This document shows, piece by piece, positions 56,536 to 64,000 of a stretch of 64,000 nucleotides of DNA. Numbering within the stretch: position 1 is the stretch's first letter; each line of letters begins with the position of its first letter. Location of the stretch: the NCBI GenBank assembly GCA_016709315.1, contig JADJMZ010000001.1, positions 496,001 through 560,000 on the forward strand, written 5' to 3'. A program made the position numbers and the translations under genes. The notes below the pieces were generated by a model. It saw only the letters and a program-made list of their open reading frames with translations, searched no databases and was not told the DNA's origin. Source of the DNA: Ignavibacteria bacterium. Lineage in GTDB: Bacteria > Bacteroidota > Ignavibacteria > Tepidaquicellales > Tepidaquicellaceae.

Positions 56536-58560
56536 TTATTTATTCAGTCTGTCAATCTCATCTCTTAACTCCGCAGCTCTTTCAAATTCAAGGTCCTTTG
56601 CCGCAAATATCATTTCCTTTCTAAGCTGTTCGATTAACTCCTTCCTCTGGTCACTGTTTATCTTGTCTTTAACCGGATCAGTAATGATTCTCAATGCTGA
56701 CTTCTTTTCATCTTTCTTCCTGCTCTTGCCGTAATCATTCTTTGCTTTTGAATCTGCAACTATCGTCGAAGACATTATCTCTTCAATTGTCTTAAATATT
56801 GTTGCCGGCTGTATATTATGCTCCCTGTTGTATTCCTCCTGTATATCTCTCCTTCTTTTCGTTTCATTTATAACCTTGCTCATTGATTCCGTTACTTTGT
56901 CCGCATACATTACCACAAGACCGTTAACATTTCTCGCCGTCCTTCCGGCTGTCTGCATTAATGATTTTTCTGATCTGAGAAATCCTTCCTTGTCTGCATC
57001 TAATATTGCTACAAGTGAAACTTCAGGTAAATCCAGACCTTCTCTCAGCAGATTCACTCCGACAAGTACATCAAAATCCCCCAGTCTCAGTCCCCTCAGA
57101 ATATCCACTCTGTCGAGAGAATCTACCTCGGAATGCATATATTTTACTCTTACTCCGATTCCAAGTAAATAATCCGTAAGATCTTCACTCATCCTTTTTG
57201 TAAGTGTCGTTACCAAAACTCTTTCCTTTCTCTCTTTCCTGATTCGGATTTCATTTACAAGATCATCTATCTGATTCTTTACCGGACGTACCTGTATTTC
57301 AGGATCCAGAAGTCCTGTCGGTCTGATTACCTGTTCAACTACAATTCCCTCGCATTTTTCCAGCTCATAATTTCCAGGAGTAGCGCTTACATATATCACC
57401 TGATTTTTTATTGATTCCCATTCTTCAAATGTCATTGGTCTGTTATCAAGAGCTGAAGGTAGTCTGAAACCGTATTCTACCAGTGTCTTCTTTCTCATTC
57501 TGTCTCCGTTGTACATTCCTCTGATCTGAGGAACCGTAACATGCGATTCATCAACAATCAGTAAAAAGTCTTTCGGAAAATAATCAAACAGGCAGGATGG
57601 TCTCGAACCCGGAGCTCTTCCGTCCATGTGCATTGAATAGTTTTCAATGCCGTTGCAGTATCCGACTTCCTGTATCATCTCTATGTCAAAATTTGTCCTC
57701 TGCTCAATTCTTTGCGCTTCAATAATTTTTCCCTGAGATCTGAAATATTCAGTCCTATCATTAAGCTCTTCTCTTATATTGCCAATTGCAGTTTCTATCT
57801 TGTCCTTGCTCGTAAGAAAATATTTTGCGGGATAAATCGCCACACTGATATCATGGCCGGTGACTTTGCCGTCCTCCCTGTTTATGTAAGAAATCTTTTC
57901 CACTACATCGTCAAATAACTCTATCCTGATTCCGGTGTCGTTCTCGTAAGCCGGAATTAATTCGACAGTTTCTCCTCTGACTCTGAATGTTCCTCTCTTA
58001 AACTCAGCGTCATTTCTTACATAATGAATTTCAGTCAGCTTTGATAATAATTTTTTCCTGGAGATTTTTTCCCCGGTTTTTAAAACCAGTACCTGCTGCG
58101 CATACTCCTCCGGAGCTCCAATTCCGTAAATGCAGCTTACAGATGAAACTACGATAACATCTTTCCTTCCTTCAAGTATTGAAGCCGTAGCCCTTAGTCT
58201 GAGTCTGTCAATTTCTTCGTTTATAGAAAGATCTTTCTGAATGTAAGTATCAGAAGAAGGAATATAAGCTTCCGGCTGATAGTAATCGTAATATGAAATG
58301 AAAAACTCAACTCTGTTTTCAGGAAAAAAATTTTTAAACTCCCCGTAAAGCTGCGCTGCTAGCGTCTTGTTGTGAGACATTACAAGTACCGGCTTTCCGA
58401 TGTTCTCTATTACATTTGAAACGGAAAATGTTTTTCCCGAACCCGTCACACCCAGAAATGTCTGCTGCATGTCGCCTCTTAATATGCCTTCAGTGAGTTC
58501 CTTTATTGCTTTCGGCTGATCACCACCCGGTTTGTAATTTGATCTTAATTTGAATTTCAT
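56536..58560 (-). CDS. uvrB: UvrABC system protein B
   Basis: 674 residues, normal length. Nucleotide excision repair: UvrA loads UvrB on damage, UvrB then recruits UvrC. Walker A GVTGSGKTFSVSNVIE, the beta-hairpin YYDYYQPEAYIPSSDTYIQK, Walker B LLIVDESHVTVPQ, the helicase motifs VSATPGNYELEK and GLDLPEVSLVAILDADKEGF, and the C-terminal UVR domain (EQLRKEMIFAAKDLEFERAA). No LexA-box is seen upstream. Follows a large unknown gene by 43 bases. Confidence 0.97.
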   Translation of the reverse strand: MKFKLRSNYKPGGDQPKAIKELTEGILRGDMQQTFLGVTGSGKTFSVSNVIENIGKPVLVMSHNKTLAAQLYGEFKNFFPENRVEFFISYYDYYQPEAYIPSSDTYIQKDLSINEEIDRLRLRATASILEGRKDVIVVSSVSCIYGIGAPEEYAQQVLVLKTGEKISRKKLLSKLTEIHYVRNDAEFKRGTFRVRGETVELIPAYENDTGIRIELFDDVVEKISYINREDGKVTGHDISVAIYPAKYFLTSKDKIETAIGNIREELNDRTEYFRSQGKIIEAQRIEQRTNFDIEMIQEVGYCNGIENYSMHMDGRAPGSRPSCLFDYFPKDFLLIVDESHVTVPQIRGMYNGDRMRKKTLVEYGFRLPSALDNRPMTFEEWESIKNQVIYVSATPGNYELEKCEGIVVEQVIRPTGLLDPEIQVRPVKNQIDDLVNEIRIRKERKERVLVTTLTKRMSEDLTDYLLGIGVRVKYMHSEVDSLDRVDILRGLRLGDFDVLVGVNLLREGLDLPEVSLVAILDADKEGFLRSEKSLMQTAGRTARNVNGLVVMYADKVTESMSKVINETKRRRDIQEEYNREHNIQPATIFKTIEEIMSSTIVADSKAKNDYGKSRKKDEKKSALRIITDPVKDKINSDQRKELIEQLRKEMIFAAKDLEFERAAELRDEIDRLNK

Positions 58561-58603
58561 ACTTGGATATTCCTGTCTTCTGTTACTATTTAATTTTTGC
58601 TGA

Positions 58604-60511
58604 TTACTTATTCAGGTTTTTAATAAATTTTTTAGATAATTCGGAATATGGGTTTAATGTCAGAGCTTTATTAAAGTCCGACAGTGAATTCTCCTTATCG
58701 TTCAGATAATAAAAACATTCTCCCCGCATTTCGTACGGCTCTGAAATTCCGGAATTACTCTTAACACATTCATCAAAAAAATCTTTAGCTTCTTCAAATG
58801 CTTTTTTTTTCATAAAAGAATTTCCAATAATACATGAAATATTTCCTGCACCTTTTTTCAGATTTAATCCCTTAAAAAAATATTCCGAAGATTTCCTGTA
58901 CTGATCTGCTTCCAGCAGTAACTGTCCCGATAAAAAATATATTAACTCAGCATTTGTTTCGCTGTAACAGTTTTTAACAAACTCTTCTGTCTTTCTGATC
59001 TTTTCTTCTCCGGGCATATTCATTTTGTTTATACTCATTGCAGATTTAAGTATTTTTTCCGGGAGCTTCCTTTCAAGTTCTGATATCTTCTTCTCAAAAT
59101 CTTTCCGGAATGTGAAAACTCTTCTTATCTTATCCGGATAATCTTTGTACGCCTTTATGTATTTGTTAAAAAAGGAAACCGGACCCAGAAATACTGACTC
59201 AGTAAGTGCATTTCTGCCAAGTGTCGTTTCAATAATATACGCCATCTGCGTCGCCATTGTATAAAAAGGCGCATTGCCTTCAAAGCCGGATCTGATCAGA
59301 CTGTCTTTAATATTTTTACCGTGATATTTCTTTAAATGATAAAATGTATTATTAAAAAGCTGGAAATCCTTTTCAAGAAGATCCCAGGGTCTTGTTTCAG
59401 ATCCTAACGGTCCGGCGTAATTCGCAATTCCGTTTTTCTGAATTTCAGAGATAAGAGCTATTAATTCCCTGTCTCTCGCATCTGCAATATATTCTTCTAC
59501 GCTGAGATGTATTTCCCTTTCTATTGTTTTATATAACTCGTGAATTATGTATCTGACAAGATAACTATAATCATCGTTGAAGTTTTCTAAGTTGATTTCA
59601 ATTGTTCTTTCTTCAAAGTATTTATTAATTTTCTGATTTCCGAGTTTGAATTTTATTCTTACCTTTATACTTGTACTGTCCGGCACATTCTTTATCGTAT
59701 TTCTTACTGCATCAGACCGGATGTTTGATTCGTTGTCCCGGATTTTATTTATCAAATCCGAGAATTCATCTCTGTAAATATAAATTCCTCCGAAATTGCA
59801 GTAACTCAGTGGATTTACCCATTTATATAATGAGAACAATGGTGATTCCGCTGCTGCTCTGTTAAGTAAATAAATTAAATCATTATTCTTTATATCATCA
59901 GCAGCTTTTTCATTGAATATTTCTTTGTCTGTAATATTATTCTTTATTTCCTTTTCTGCATCTGTGTCTCCGGAAAAATATTTTAAAATATTTTCGGCTT
60001 CACTATAATCAAAAATAATTTCTATTCTGCTGTCTGATTTTTTTGACGGCTCTGAAAGATAATTCTTACCGGTGAAAAGGAATTTTTTACCGGGATTGAA
60101 AGAGTTTCTTAATCCGGATAATATTTTCATAGAGTTAATCAGATTTTCAATGTCATCTCTATATTGAAAATCAGTTTCTTTGAATATATTTATAACCGAA
60201 TCCGGAACTGAAACACTTTCTTCTTTTTCATAATATGTAAATAAATTTTTAAGCTGTTGCAATGAATCCAATTCGGAAAGATGCTTCACTATATATCTTG
60301 CATCCTTAACTGATAACTCTCTTTTGAGATTATCTACTGTCTTGATCAGCGCAGGATTTATAAAAACCGCTTTATTAAACAGATCTTCCCAGTTCCAGTC
60401 TGTCTCAAGTCCGAATTTCTGCTGAGAATAATTTGTATTCGGCTGGAAGATTAATAAAGCAATAAATAGTAATTTGAAAGTGAAATTTATTTTAAAATCC
60501 GGTAAGATCAT
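58604..60511 (-). CDS. Exported DUF5700-like protein with TPR tail, degenerate HExxH
   Basis: 635 residues with a signal-like N-terminus (FIALLIFQPNTNYSQQ). A region IIHELYKTIE (residues 322-331) sits where DUF5700-type putative zinc peptidases have HExxH; here the second His is Lys, so zinc binding is doubtful. Downstream, RELIALISEIQKNGIANYAG fits the same fold. The C-terminal about 120 residues are two to three TPR-like repeats (ECVKSNSGISEPYEMRGECF, SDFNKALTLNPYSELSKKFI). Probably an exported or periplasmic protein. In a run with clpS and uvrB, 33 bases after clpS. Confidence 0.6.
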   Translation of the reverse strand: MILPDFKINFTFKLLFIALLIFQPNTNYSQQKFGLETDWNWEDLFNKAVFINPALIKTVDNLKRELSVKDARYIVKHLSELDSLQQLKNLFTYYEKEESVSVPDSVINIFKETDFQYRDDIENLINSMKILSGLRNSFNPGKKFLFTGKNYLSEPSKKSDSRIEIIFDYSEAENILKYFSGDTDAEKEIKNNITDKEIFNEKAADDIKNNDLIYLLNRAAAESPLFSLYKWVNPLSYCNFGGIYIYRDEFSDLINKIRDNESNIRSDAVRNTIKNVPDSTSIKVRIKFKLGNQKINKYFEERTIEINLENFNDDYSYLVRYIIHELYKTIEREIHLSVEEYIADARDRELIALISEIQKNGIANYAGPLGSETRPWDLLEKDFQLFNNTFYHLKKYHGKNIKDSLIRSGFEGNAPFYTMATQMAYIIETTLGRNALTESVFLGPVSFFNKYIKAYKDYPDKIRRVFTFRKDFEKKISELERKLPEKILKSAMSINKMNMPGEEKIRKTEEFVKNCYSETNAELIYFLSGQLLLEADQYRKSSEYFFKGLNLKKGAGNISCIIGNSFMKKKAFEEAKDFFDECVKSNSGISEPYEMRGECFYYLNDKENSLSDFNKALTLNPYSELSKKFIKNLNK

Positions 60512-60544
60512 ATCTGTGATTTGCAGGAAATGTTTAAGAATTGT

Positions 60545-60811
60545 TTATTCAATCTCAGTTATCAGATCAATCTCTCTTAATACATTGTTTATTGTTCCAA
60601 GCTCATCTGCAGTCCCAGATTTTACAACCGCCTTGCCCTTTGTATGCGCAAATAATGCAATCTGTTCACACCGCAGAATATCAAAGCCGGTAGCTTTTCC
60701 TAACTGATTGATGACATCGTCCCACAAATGATTTGAATTGTATAATATCAGTTTTCTTAATCCGGAAAACGTATTGTCGGATGTTTCTTTCTGTAATGTT
60801 ACAGTCTGCAT
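60545..60811 (-). CDS. clpS: ClpS-family adaptor
   Basis: 88 residues from ATG 60811; an earlier in-frame Met would overlap dacB. ClpS binds N-degrons and hands them to ClpAP. KLILYNSNHLWDDVINQLGK and RCEQIALFAHTKGKAVVKSG match the core: LYNDDHxxxDxVI, QAExxAxxxHxxGKxxVxxG. No clpA is nearby. Positioned between dacB (8 bases upstream) and the DUF5700-like gene. Confidence 0.88.
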   Translation of the reverse strand: MQTVTLQKETSDNTFSGLRKLILYNSNHLWDDVINQLGKATGFDILRCEQIALFAHTKGKAVVKSGTADELGTINNVLREIDLITEIE

Positions 60812-60819
60812 TTTTTTAC

Positions 60820-62061
60820 CTACTGTCGTGTAAATTTGCAGAGCGCTTCGCATATCTGGTCCTGTTTATATCTTACGCCGTTAGCAGAACTTCCGAATCC
60901 GTTCATTGATATATAAAAAATCAGTAATTCGTTGTCTCTCGAAACAGCATATCCGCAAAGCGAACTTACGGAGTTCAACGTTCCTGTTTTTGCGTGAATA
61001 TTCTTTTCAGCTTCAGTTCCAATCATTCTGTTTCTGAGTGTACCGTCAATTCCCGCGATAGAAAGTGAACTGTAAAAATAATCGAAAGTTTTATCTTCAT
61101 CATACATATACTTCAGCAATCTTACATAGAGATCCGAGTTCACATAATTATATCTCGACAGTCCTGAACCTTCCACTATCTCAAAATTATTTCTGGGGTT
61201 TCCGATAGAAGTCAGAAAATTCACTACGGCATCTTCTCCTTTTGAAAGTGTTCCGGGGGGGTCATAATATTTTGCTCCTACTGTCTTAAATACAGAAATT
61301 GCAGACTGGTTATCGCTTTCTTTATTCATCTGTGATATGACATTAAAAAACGAATGAGTTACTTCTGCTATTTCTTTAGCAGCTTTGGGAGTAATTCCTG
61401 AAATTACAATTCCTTCAACTTTAATATTCCTTGAGACAAGTTCGCCTGACAGATACTCGGCTGCATTTGCCGCAGGATCAAGCCCTCCGCCGTTTTTGTT
61501 GAAGTTTAAAGCGCTGATGTAAGGCCAGTAGTTTTTTTGCGTATCGTCTTTATACTGACCTGCGATACCGTAATGCTCGTCGTCAAAAAATGATTCATCG
61601 TAAATAATATTACCGGTGATTTCCGTTATATTCTTATCAGCAATGTTTTTCGCGAGTAATGAAACATCGGATGAATTCAAATCAGGATCACCATAACCCT
61701 TCAGATAAATATTTCCGTTTACTACTCCGTCATTAATGTTACTGTCGTCAGTATAAATTATTGTTTTGAAATCATAAGAAAGTCCCAGCTCTTTAAATGC
61801 AACTGCTGCCGTTATCAGTTTTGTTATAGAAGCAGGTATCATTTTCTGATCAGGCTGGTATTCATAAAGAAGATCGTACTTATCAGCGCTGGCAATCTGA
61901 ATGGAGATCTTACAACTTACATCGCTTATTATCTGATTAATGCTTTCCGCCAATTCTGCTTTCTTGTCTCCGGCATATACTCCGGATAAATTCATAACCG
62001 AAATTGAAATGAATATGTGTGAAAACAAAAAAAACATTTTGACAAATTTGCGGGTTTTCAT
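60820..62061 (-). CDS. dacB: D-alanyl-D-alanine carboxypeptidase/endopeptidase (PBP4, S13)
   Basis: 413 residues. Signal peptide, then serine peptidase family S13: active-site SxxK in MIPASITKLITAAV, SDN in KESDNQSAISVF (SxN motif) and HAKTGTLNSVSS (KTG). Cleaves D-Ala cross-links and termini of peptidoglycan in the periplasm. The extra domain between motifs (GDPDLNSSDVSLLAKNIADK) is as in PBP4. Overlaps nudix by 4 bases (ATGA) and starts a cluster with clpS downstream. Confidence 0.92.
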   Translation of the reverse strand: MKTRKFVKMFFLFSHIFISISVMNLSGVYAGDKKAELAESINQIISDVSCKISIQIASADKYDLLYEYQPDQKMIPASITKLITAAVAFKELGLSYDFKTIIYTDDSNINDGVVNGNIYLKGYGDPDLNSSDVSLLAKNIADKNITEITGNIIYDESFFDDEHYGIAGQYKDDTQKNYWPYISALNFNKNGGGLDPAANAAEYLSGELVSRNIKVEGIVISGITPKAAKEIAEVTHSFFNVISQMNKESDNQSAISVFKTVGAKYYDPPGTLSKGEDAVVNFLTSIGNPRNNFEIVEGSGLSRYNYVNSDLYVRLLKYMYDEDKTFDYFYSSLSIAGIDGTLRNRMIGTEAEKNIHAKTGTLNSVSSLCGYAVSRDNELLIFYISMNGFGSSANGVRYKQDQICEALCKFTRQ

Positions 62062-62525
62062 TTAATTACTTTTTTTAAATTTTTAGATTTTTTGTTTCTT
62101 ATTAATACATCTACTTTTTTAATTATTTTTCTTGATTGCTTGTAAGTCAGAATCCTGTCAGCGGCATTGAGAGTGCACCATTTGTAATTTATGATTTCTT
62201 TGTTGTCAATCCTGATCTTGCTGGTCCCGGATTTTGCAATAAAATAACTTACAACCTTCCTTACTTTACTTTTATTTCTATCGTTGAAAAAATATTTTTC
62301 CCTTGCAAGAATTTTTTTTGCAAGGAATTCAACTTCCTTTATCCCTGCCTCTTCAAATAATTCCCTTCTTGCAGTCTGAATGCTTGATTCATCTTTTTCC
62401 TTATGTCCTTTTGCAAAAGACCAGTGACCTTTCTTATGCTTAACTATAAGATACTTTGTAGATCTCGGAAATTCAAAATAAACTATAACACCTATTGCTT
62501 TGTCTTTTGTTGGTTGTGCCGGCAA
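62058..62525 (-). CDS. NUDIX hydrolase
   Basis: 155 residues. Nudix box GHKEKDESSIQTARRELFEE followed by AGI satisfies Gx5Ex7REUxEExGU. Upstream VIVYFEFPRSTKYLIVKHKKGHW and WSFAKGH fit the diadenosine-polyphosphate/bis(5'-nucleosyl) hydrolase subgroup. Basic C-terminal tail (RKIIKKVDVLIRNKKSKNLK). Hydrolyses a nucleoside diphosphate derivative; the substrate is not known. Translationally coupled to dacB. Confidence 0.92.
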   Translation of the reverse strand: MPAQPTKDKAIGVIVYFEFPRSTKYLIVKHKKGHWSFAKGHKEKDESSIQTARRELFEEAGIKEVEFLAKKILAREKYFFNDRNKSKVRKVVSYFIAKSGTSKIRIDNKEIINYKWCTLNAADRILTYKQSRKIIKKVDVLIRNKKSKNLKKVIK

Positions 62526-62560
62526 TTATCTCCAGTAAAATTTTGTGTGTTTTAAATATA

Positions 62561-63352
62561 TTATTTTTTTGCCTGATTCCAGATCTCGTCCATTTCTTCT
62601 AAGGTCATTTCTTCAAGCTCCCGGTTGTTTAATCTTGCATAATCCTCGATTTTATTGAATCTGTATTTAAATTTTCTTACAGTTCTTCTCAGAGCGTCTT
62701 CTGGATTTATTTTTAAGAATCTCGAATAATTCACAATAGAAAACAAAAGGTCGCCAAGCTCATCTTCTATCTTATCATGCTCAGCTTCATTCTCGACGTT
62801 TTGCTTCAGTTCATTCAGCTCTTCTAGTATTTTTTCAAACACAGGTTTTTCATCCATTTCCGTTGTCCCTGGTTTTCTCCAGTCAAATCCTGTCTTTGAA
62901 GCTTTTTCCTGTATCCTGTATGCTTTAAGCAATGCCGGCAATTCCTCCGGAATACCGTCTGTCACTGATTTCCTTCCTTCATTTTTCTTCAGTCTTTCCC
63001 AGTTCTTTTTTACTTCTTCGCTGTCCGTAATCTTTTCATCACCGAAAACATGAGGATGTCTCGCAACAAGTTTTGCGGTTTCCGTTTCTATAACTTCCTT
63101 CAGTGAAAAATTATTTTCCTCTTCTGCAATGTTGGAATGAAAGACCACCTGCAGGAGAACATCTCCCAGCTCTTTCTTCAGTTCTTCCAAATTGTTTTCA
63201 TCAATGGCTTCCAGTGTTTCATATGTTTCTTCAAGAAGGCATCTCCTCAGTGATAAATGCGTCTGAATCCTGTCCCACGGACAGTCTTTCCTGAGCCGTT
63301 TTACAATATTTACAAATTCATCGAATTCTTTTAATGGATTTTCTTTTTTCAA
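62561..63352 (-). CDS. mazG: Nucleoside triphosphate pyrophosphohydrolase MazG
   Basis: 263 residues with two MazG domains: LRKDCPWDRIQTHLSLRRCL, EELKKELGDVLLQVVFHSNI in the first and DEKPVFEKILEELNELKQNV with KIEDELGDLLFSIVNYSRFL in the second. Metal-binding ExxE...ExxD motifs are present in both. MazG removes non-canonical NTPs and modulates ppGpp in E. coli. First gene of the run to uvrB; 35 bases before nudix. Confidence 0.95.
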   Translation of the reverse strand: MKKENPLKEFDEFVNIVKRLRKDCPWDRIQTHLSLRRCLLEETYETLEAIDENNLEELKKELGDVLLQVVFHSNIAEEENNFSLKEVIETETAKLVARHPHVFGDEKITDSEEVKKNWERLKKNEGRKSVTDGIPEELPALLKAYRIQEKASKTGFDWRKPGTTEMDEKPVFEKILEELNELKQNVENEAEHDKIEDELGDLLFSIVNYSRFLKINPEDALRRTVRKFKYRFNKIEDYARLNNRELEEMTLEEMDEIWNQAKK

Positions 63353-63862
63353 ATCTTGGGTTATGGTTAAAATAAGATAAAAGTTTTATAAGTTTTTATC
63401 AGTAGGAAAATTTTTCTTTCCGTGAATTACTCCGGGCAATGTTTTATACTGTATTTATCCACAACAGTCCAAAACGTTTCGGGTTAATTAAATAAAGTTA
63501 ATTATGAATACAATTTTAAACAGAATTCCCGGACATTTAAAACTATCCCTGGATTTCAATCAAATTTATAATTAAAAACAAAATAAAGCTTTTCTCTCAC
63601 AGATGGCACAGATTTTCACAGACACTCAGTTATACTATTAGCCGGTGTTCAAAAATTGAAGGAAAAATGCAGAGTCTAATCTGTGTTAATCTGAGTAATC
63701 TGTGAGAAACAGGACTTTTGATTTACAATATAGTTTTGTTTTCGTGAATTAATATTTAACGTTTTGGACGGAATGTGGCATTTATCAGGAATAATTAATT
63801 GCAAAATTGAATACAATTTATATTCTAAATAGCTTACATTAAACCTGATAATTATTTTGATC
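63353..63862. other. Intergenic region with CACAGATT palindromes
   Basis: An inverted repeat of about 30-base arms: CTCACAGATGGCACAGATTT near 63597-63616 and the complement of AATCTGTGTTAATCTGAGTA near 63677-63696. Same family as 17186-17236 and 32913-33020. The region lies between divergently oriented mazG and the GntR gene and must hold both promoters. Confidence 0.65.
63590..63712. repeat. CACAGATT palindromic repeat
   Basis: Left arm TTTTCTCTCACAGATGGCAC and right arm ending ATCTGTGAGAAAC pair over roughly 30 bases with several mismatches. A dispersed repeat with no known function. Confidence 0.65.
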
Positions 63863-64000
63863 ATGCCAAAAACAGCTATCGAACAGCTTTCTGGAAATCT
63901 TCGTAAAGATATTATTCACGGGATCATCAAATCCGGCGAACACATCAAGGAAAAAGAAATTGCAGTTAAATACAAGGTCAGCAGAATCCCTGTCAGGGAA
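63863..64000 (+). CDS. GntR-family transcriptional regulator (N-terminal part)
   Basis: Start at ATG 63863; the frame runs off the window. The 46 residues visible (MPKTAIEQLSGNLRKDIIHG, IIKSGEHIKEKEIAVKYKVS, RIPVRE) match the winged-helix N-terminus of FadR-type GntR regulators: RxxIxxGxxxPGxxLxExxLAxxxxVSRxPVRE. The ligand-binding domain is beyond the edge. Divergent from mazG. Confidence 0.85.
   Translation, partial: MPKTAIEQLSGNLRKDIIHGIIKSGEHIKEKEIAVKYKVSRIPVRE

Noticed and set aside
60812..60853. A longer start for clpS
   Set aside because: It would overlap dacB and adds residues not typical of ClpS.

Overview
The window looks like a chromosomal piece of a low-GC, free-living member of the Ignavibacteria / Bacteroidota-Chlorobi assemblage. 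Three exported proteins at the left end carry the type IX secretion (Por) C-terminal sorting domain with the core NFPNPFNPVT, which is abundant in that group. Few starts have a Shine-Dalgarno sequence, several have TAnnTTTG-like -7 boxes, and the outer-membrane genes (TonB receptor, LptD, beta-barrels) indicate a diderm cell.

Layout. 1-4.7 kb: T9SS-sorted surface proteins. 4.8-9.4 kb (minus): a CpcT/CpeT-like exported protein, PurE, a membrane PP2C/SpoIIE phosphatase, a YggX-like protein and an exported 5'-nucleotidase. 9.5-9.8 kb: tRNA-Pro(CGG) and a decayed copy of it. 10-13.7 kb: a GlxA-type regulator that overlaps a catalytically dead M1-peptidase/HEAT protein. 13.8-17.2 kb: DinB-like and VOC proteins, then an Rrf2 regulator-cupin-RIC (ScdA/YtfE)-hemerythrin cluster, probably for nitrosative stress and Fe-S repair. 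17.5-23.6 kb: pyruvate dehydrogenase (aceE, aceF, lpd on the other strand) with arfB between. 23.7-29.2 kb: membrane and exported proteins, including a PEGA lipoprotein, a secreted YidD-like protein and a TPR protein. 29.4-35.1 kb (minus): dapF, lptD, a MoxR/ChlI-type ATPase and a CBS-domain protein. 35.6-44.4 kb: a surface-glycan cluster (two GT4 glycosyltransferases, methyltransferase, PaiB-like protein, YfhO-like membrane protein, asparagine synthase). 44.5-48.7 kb: a plastic island with an IS4-like element, a stop-riddled pseudogene, an unusual membrane fusion protein and a REP-associated transposase. 48.8-64 kb: hutU, a TonB receptor operon with PhhB and a regulator/membrane pair, isocitrate dehydrogenase, uvrB and a housekeeping run (mazG, nudix, dacB, clpS), then the start of a GntR regulator.

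The most unusual gene is at 46235-47854 (minus). Its N-terminal third is a PAP2-type membrane phosphatase module whose nucleophile histidine appears to be replaced. It is fused in one uninterrupted frame to the complete helical C-terminal region of an EcoEI-type type I restriction HsdR subunit, without helicase or nuclease. No hsdM or hsdS is present.

A caution: between about 19.7 and 45.4 kb at least ten genes carry single-base frameshifts, mostly in A/T runs, while the flanks carry none. This looks more like sequence error than decay, so those genes are given as CDS over their full span with the breaks noted. All family assignments come from reading motifs by eye; no database search was possible.
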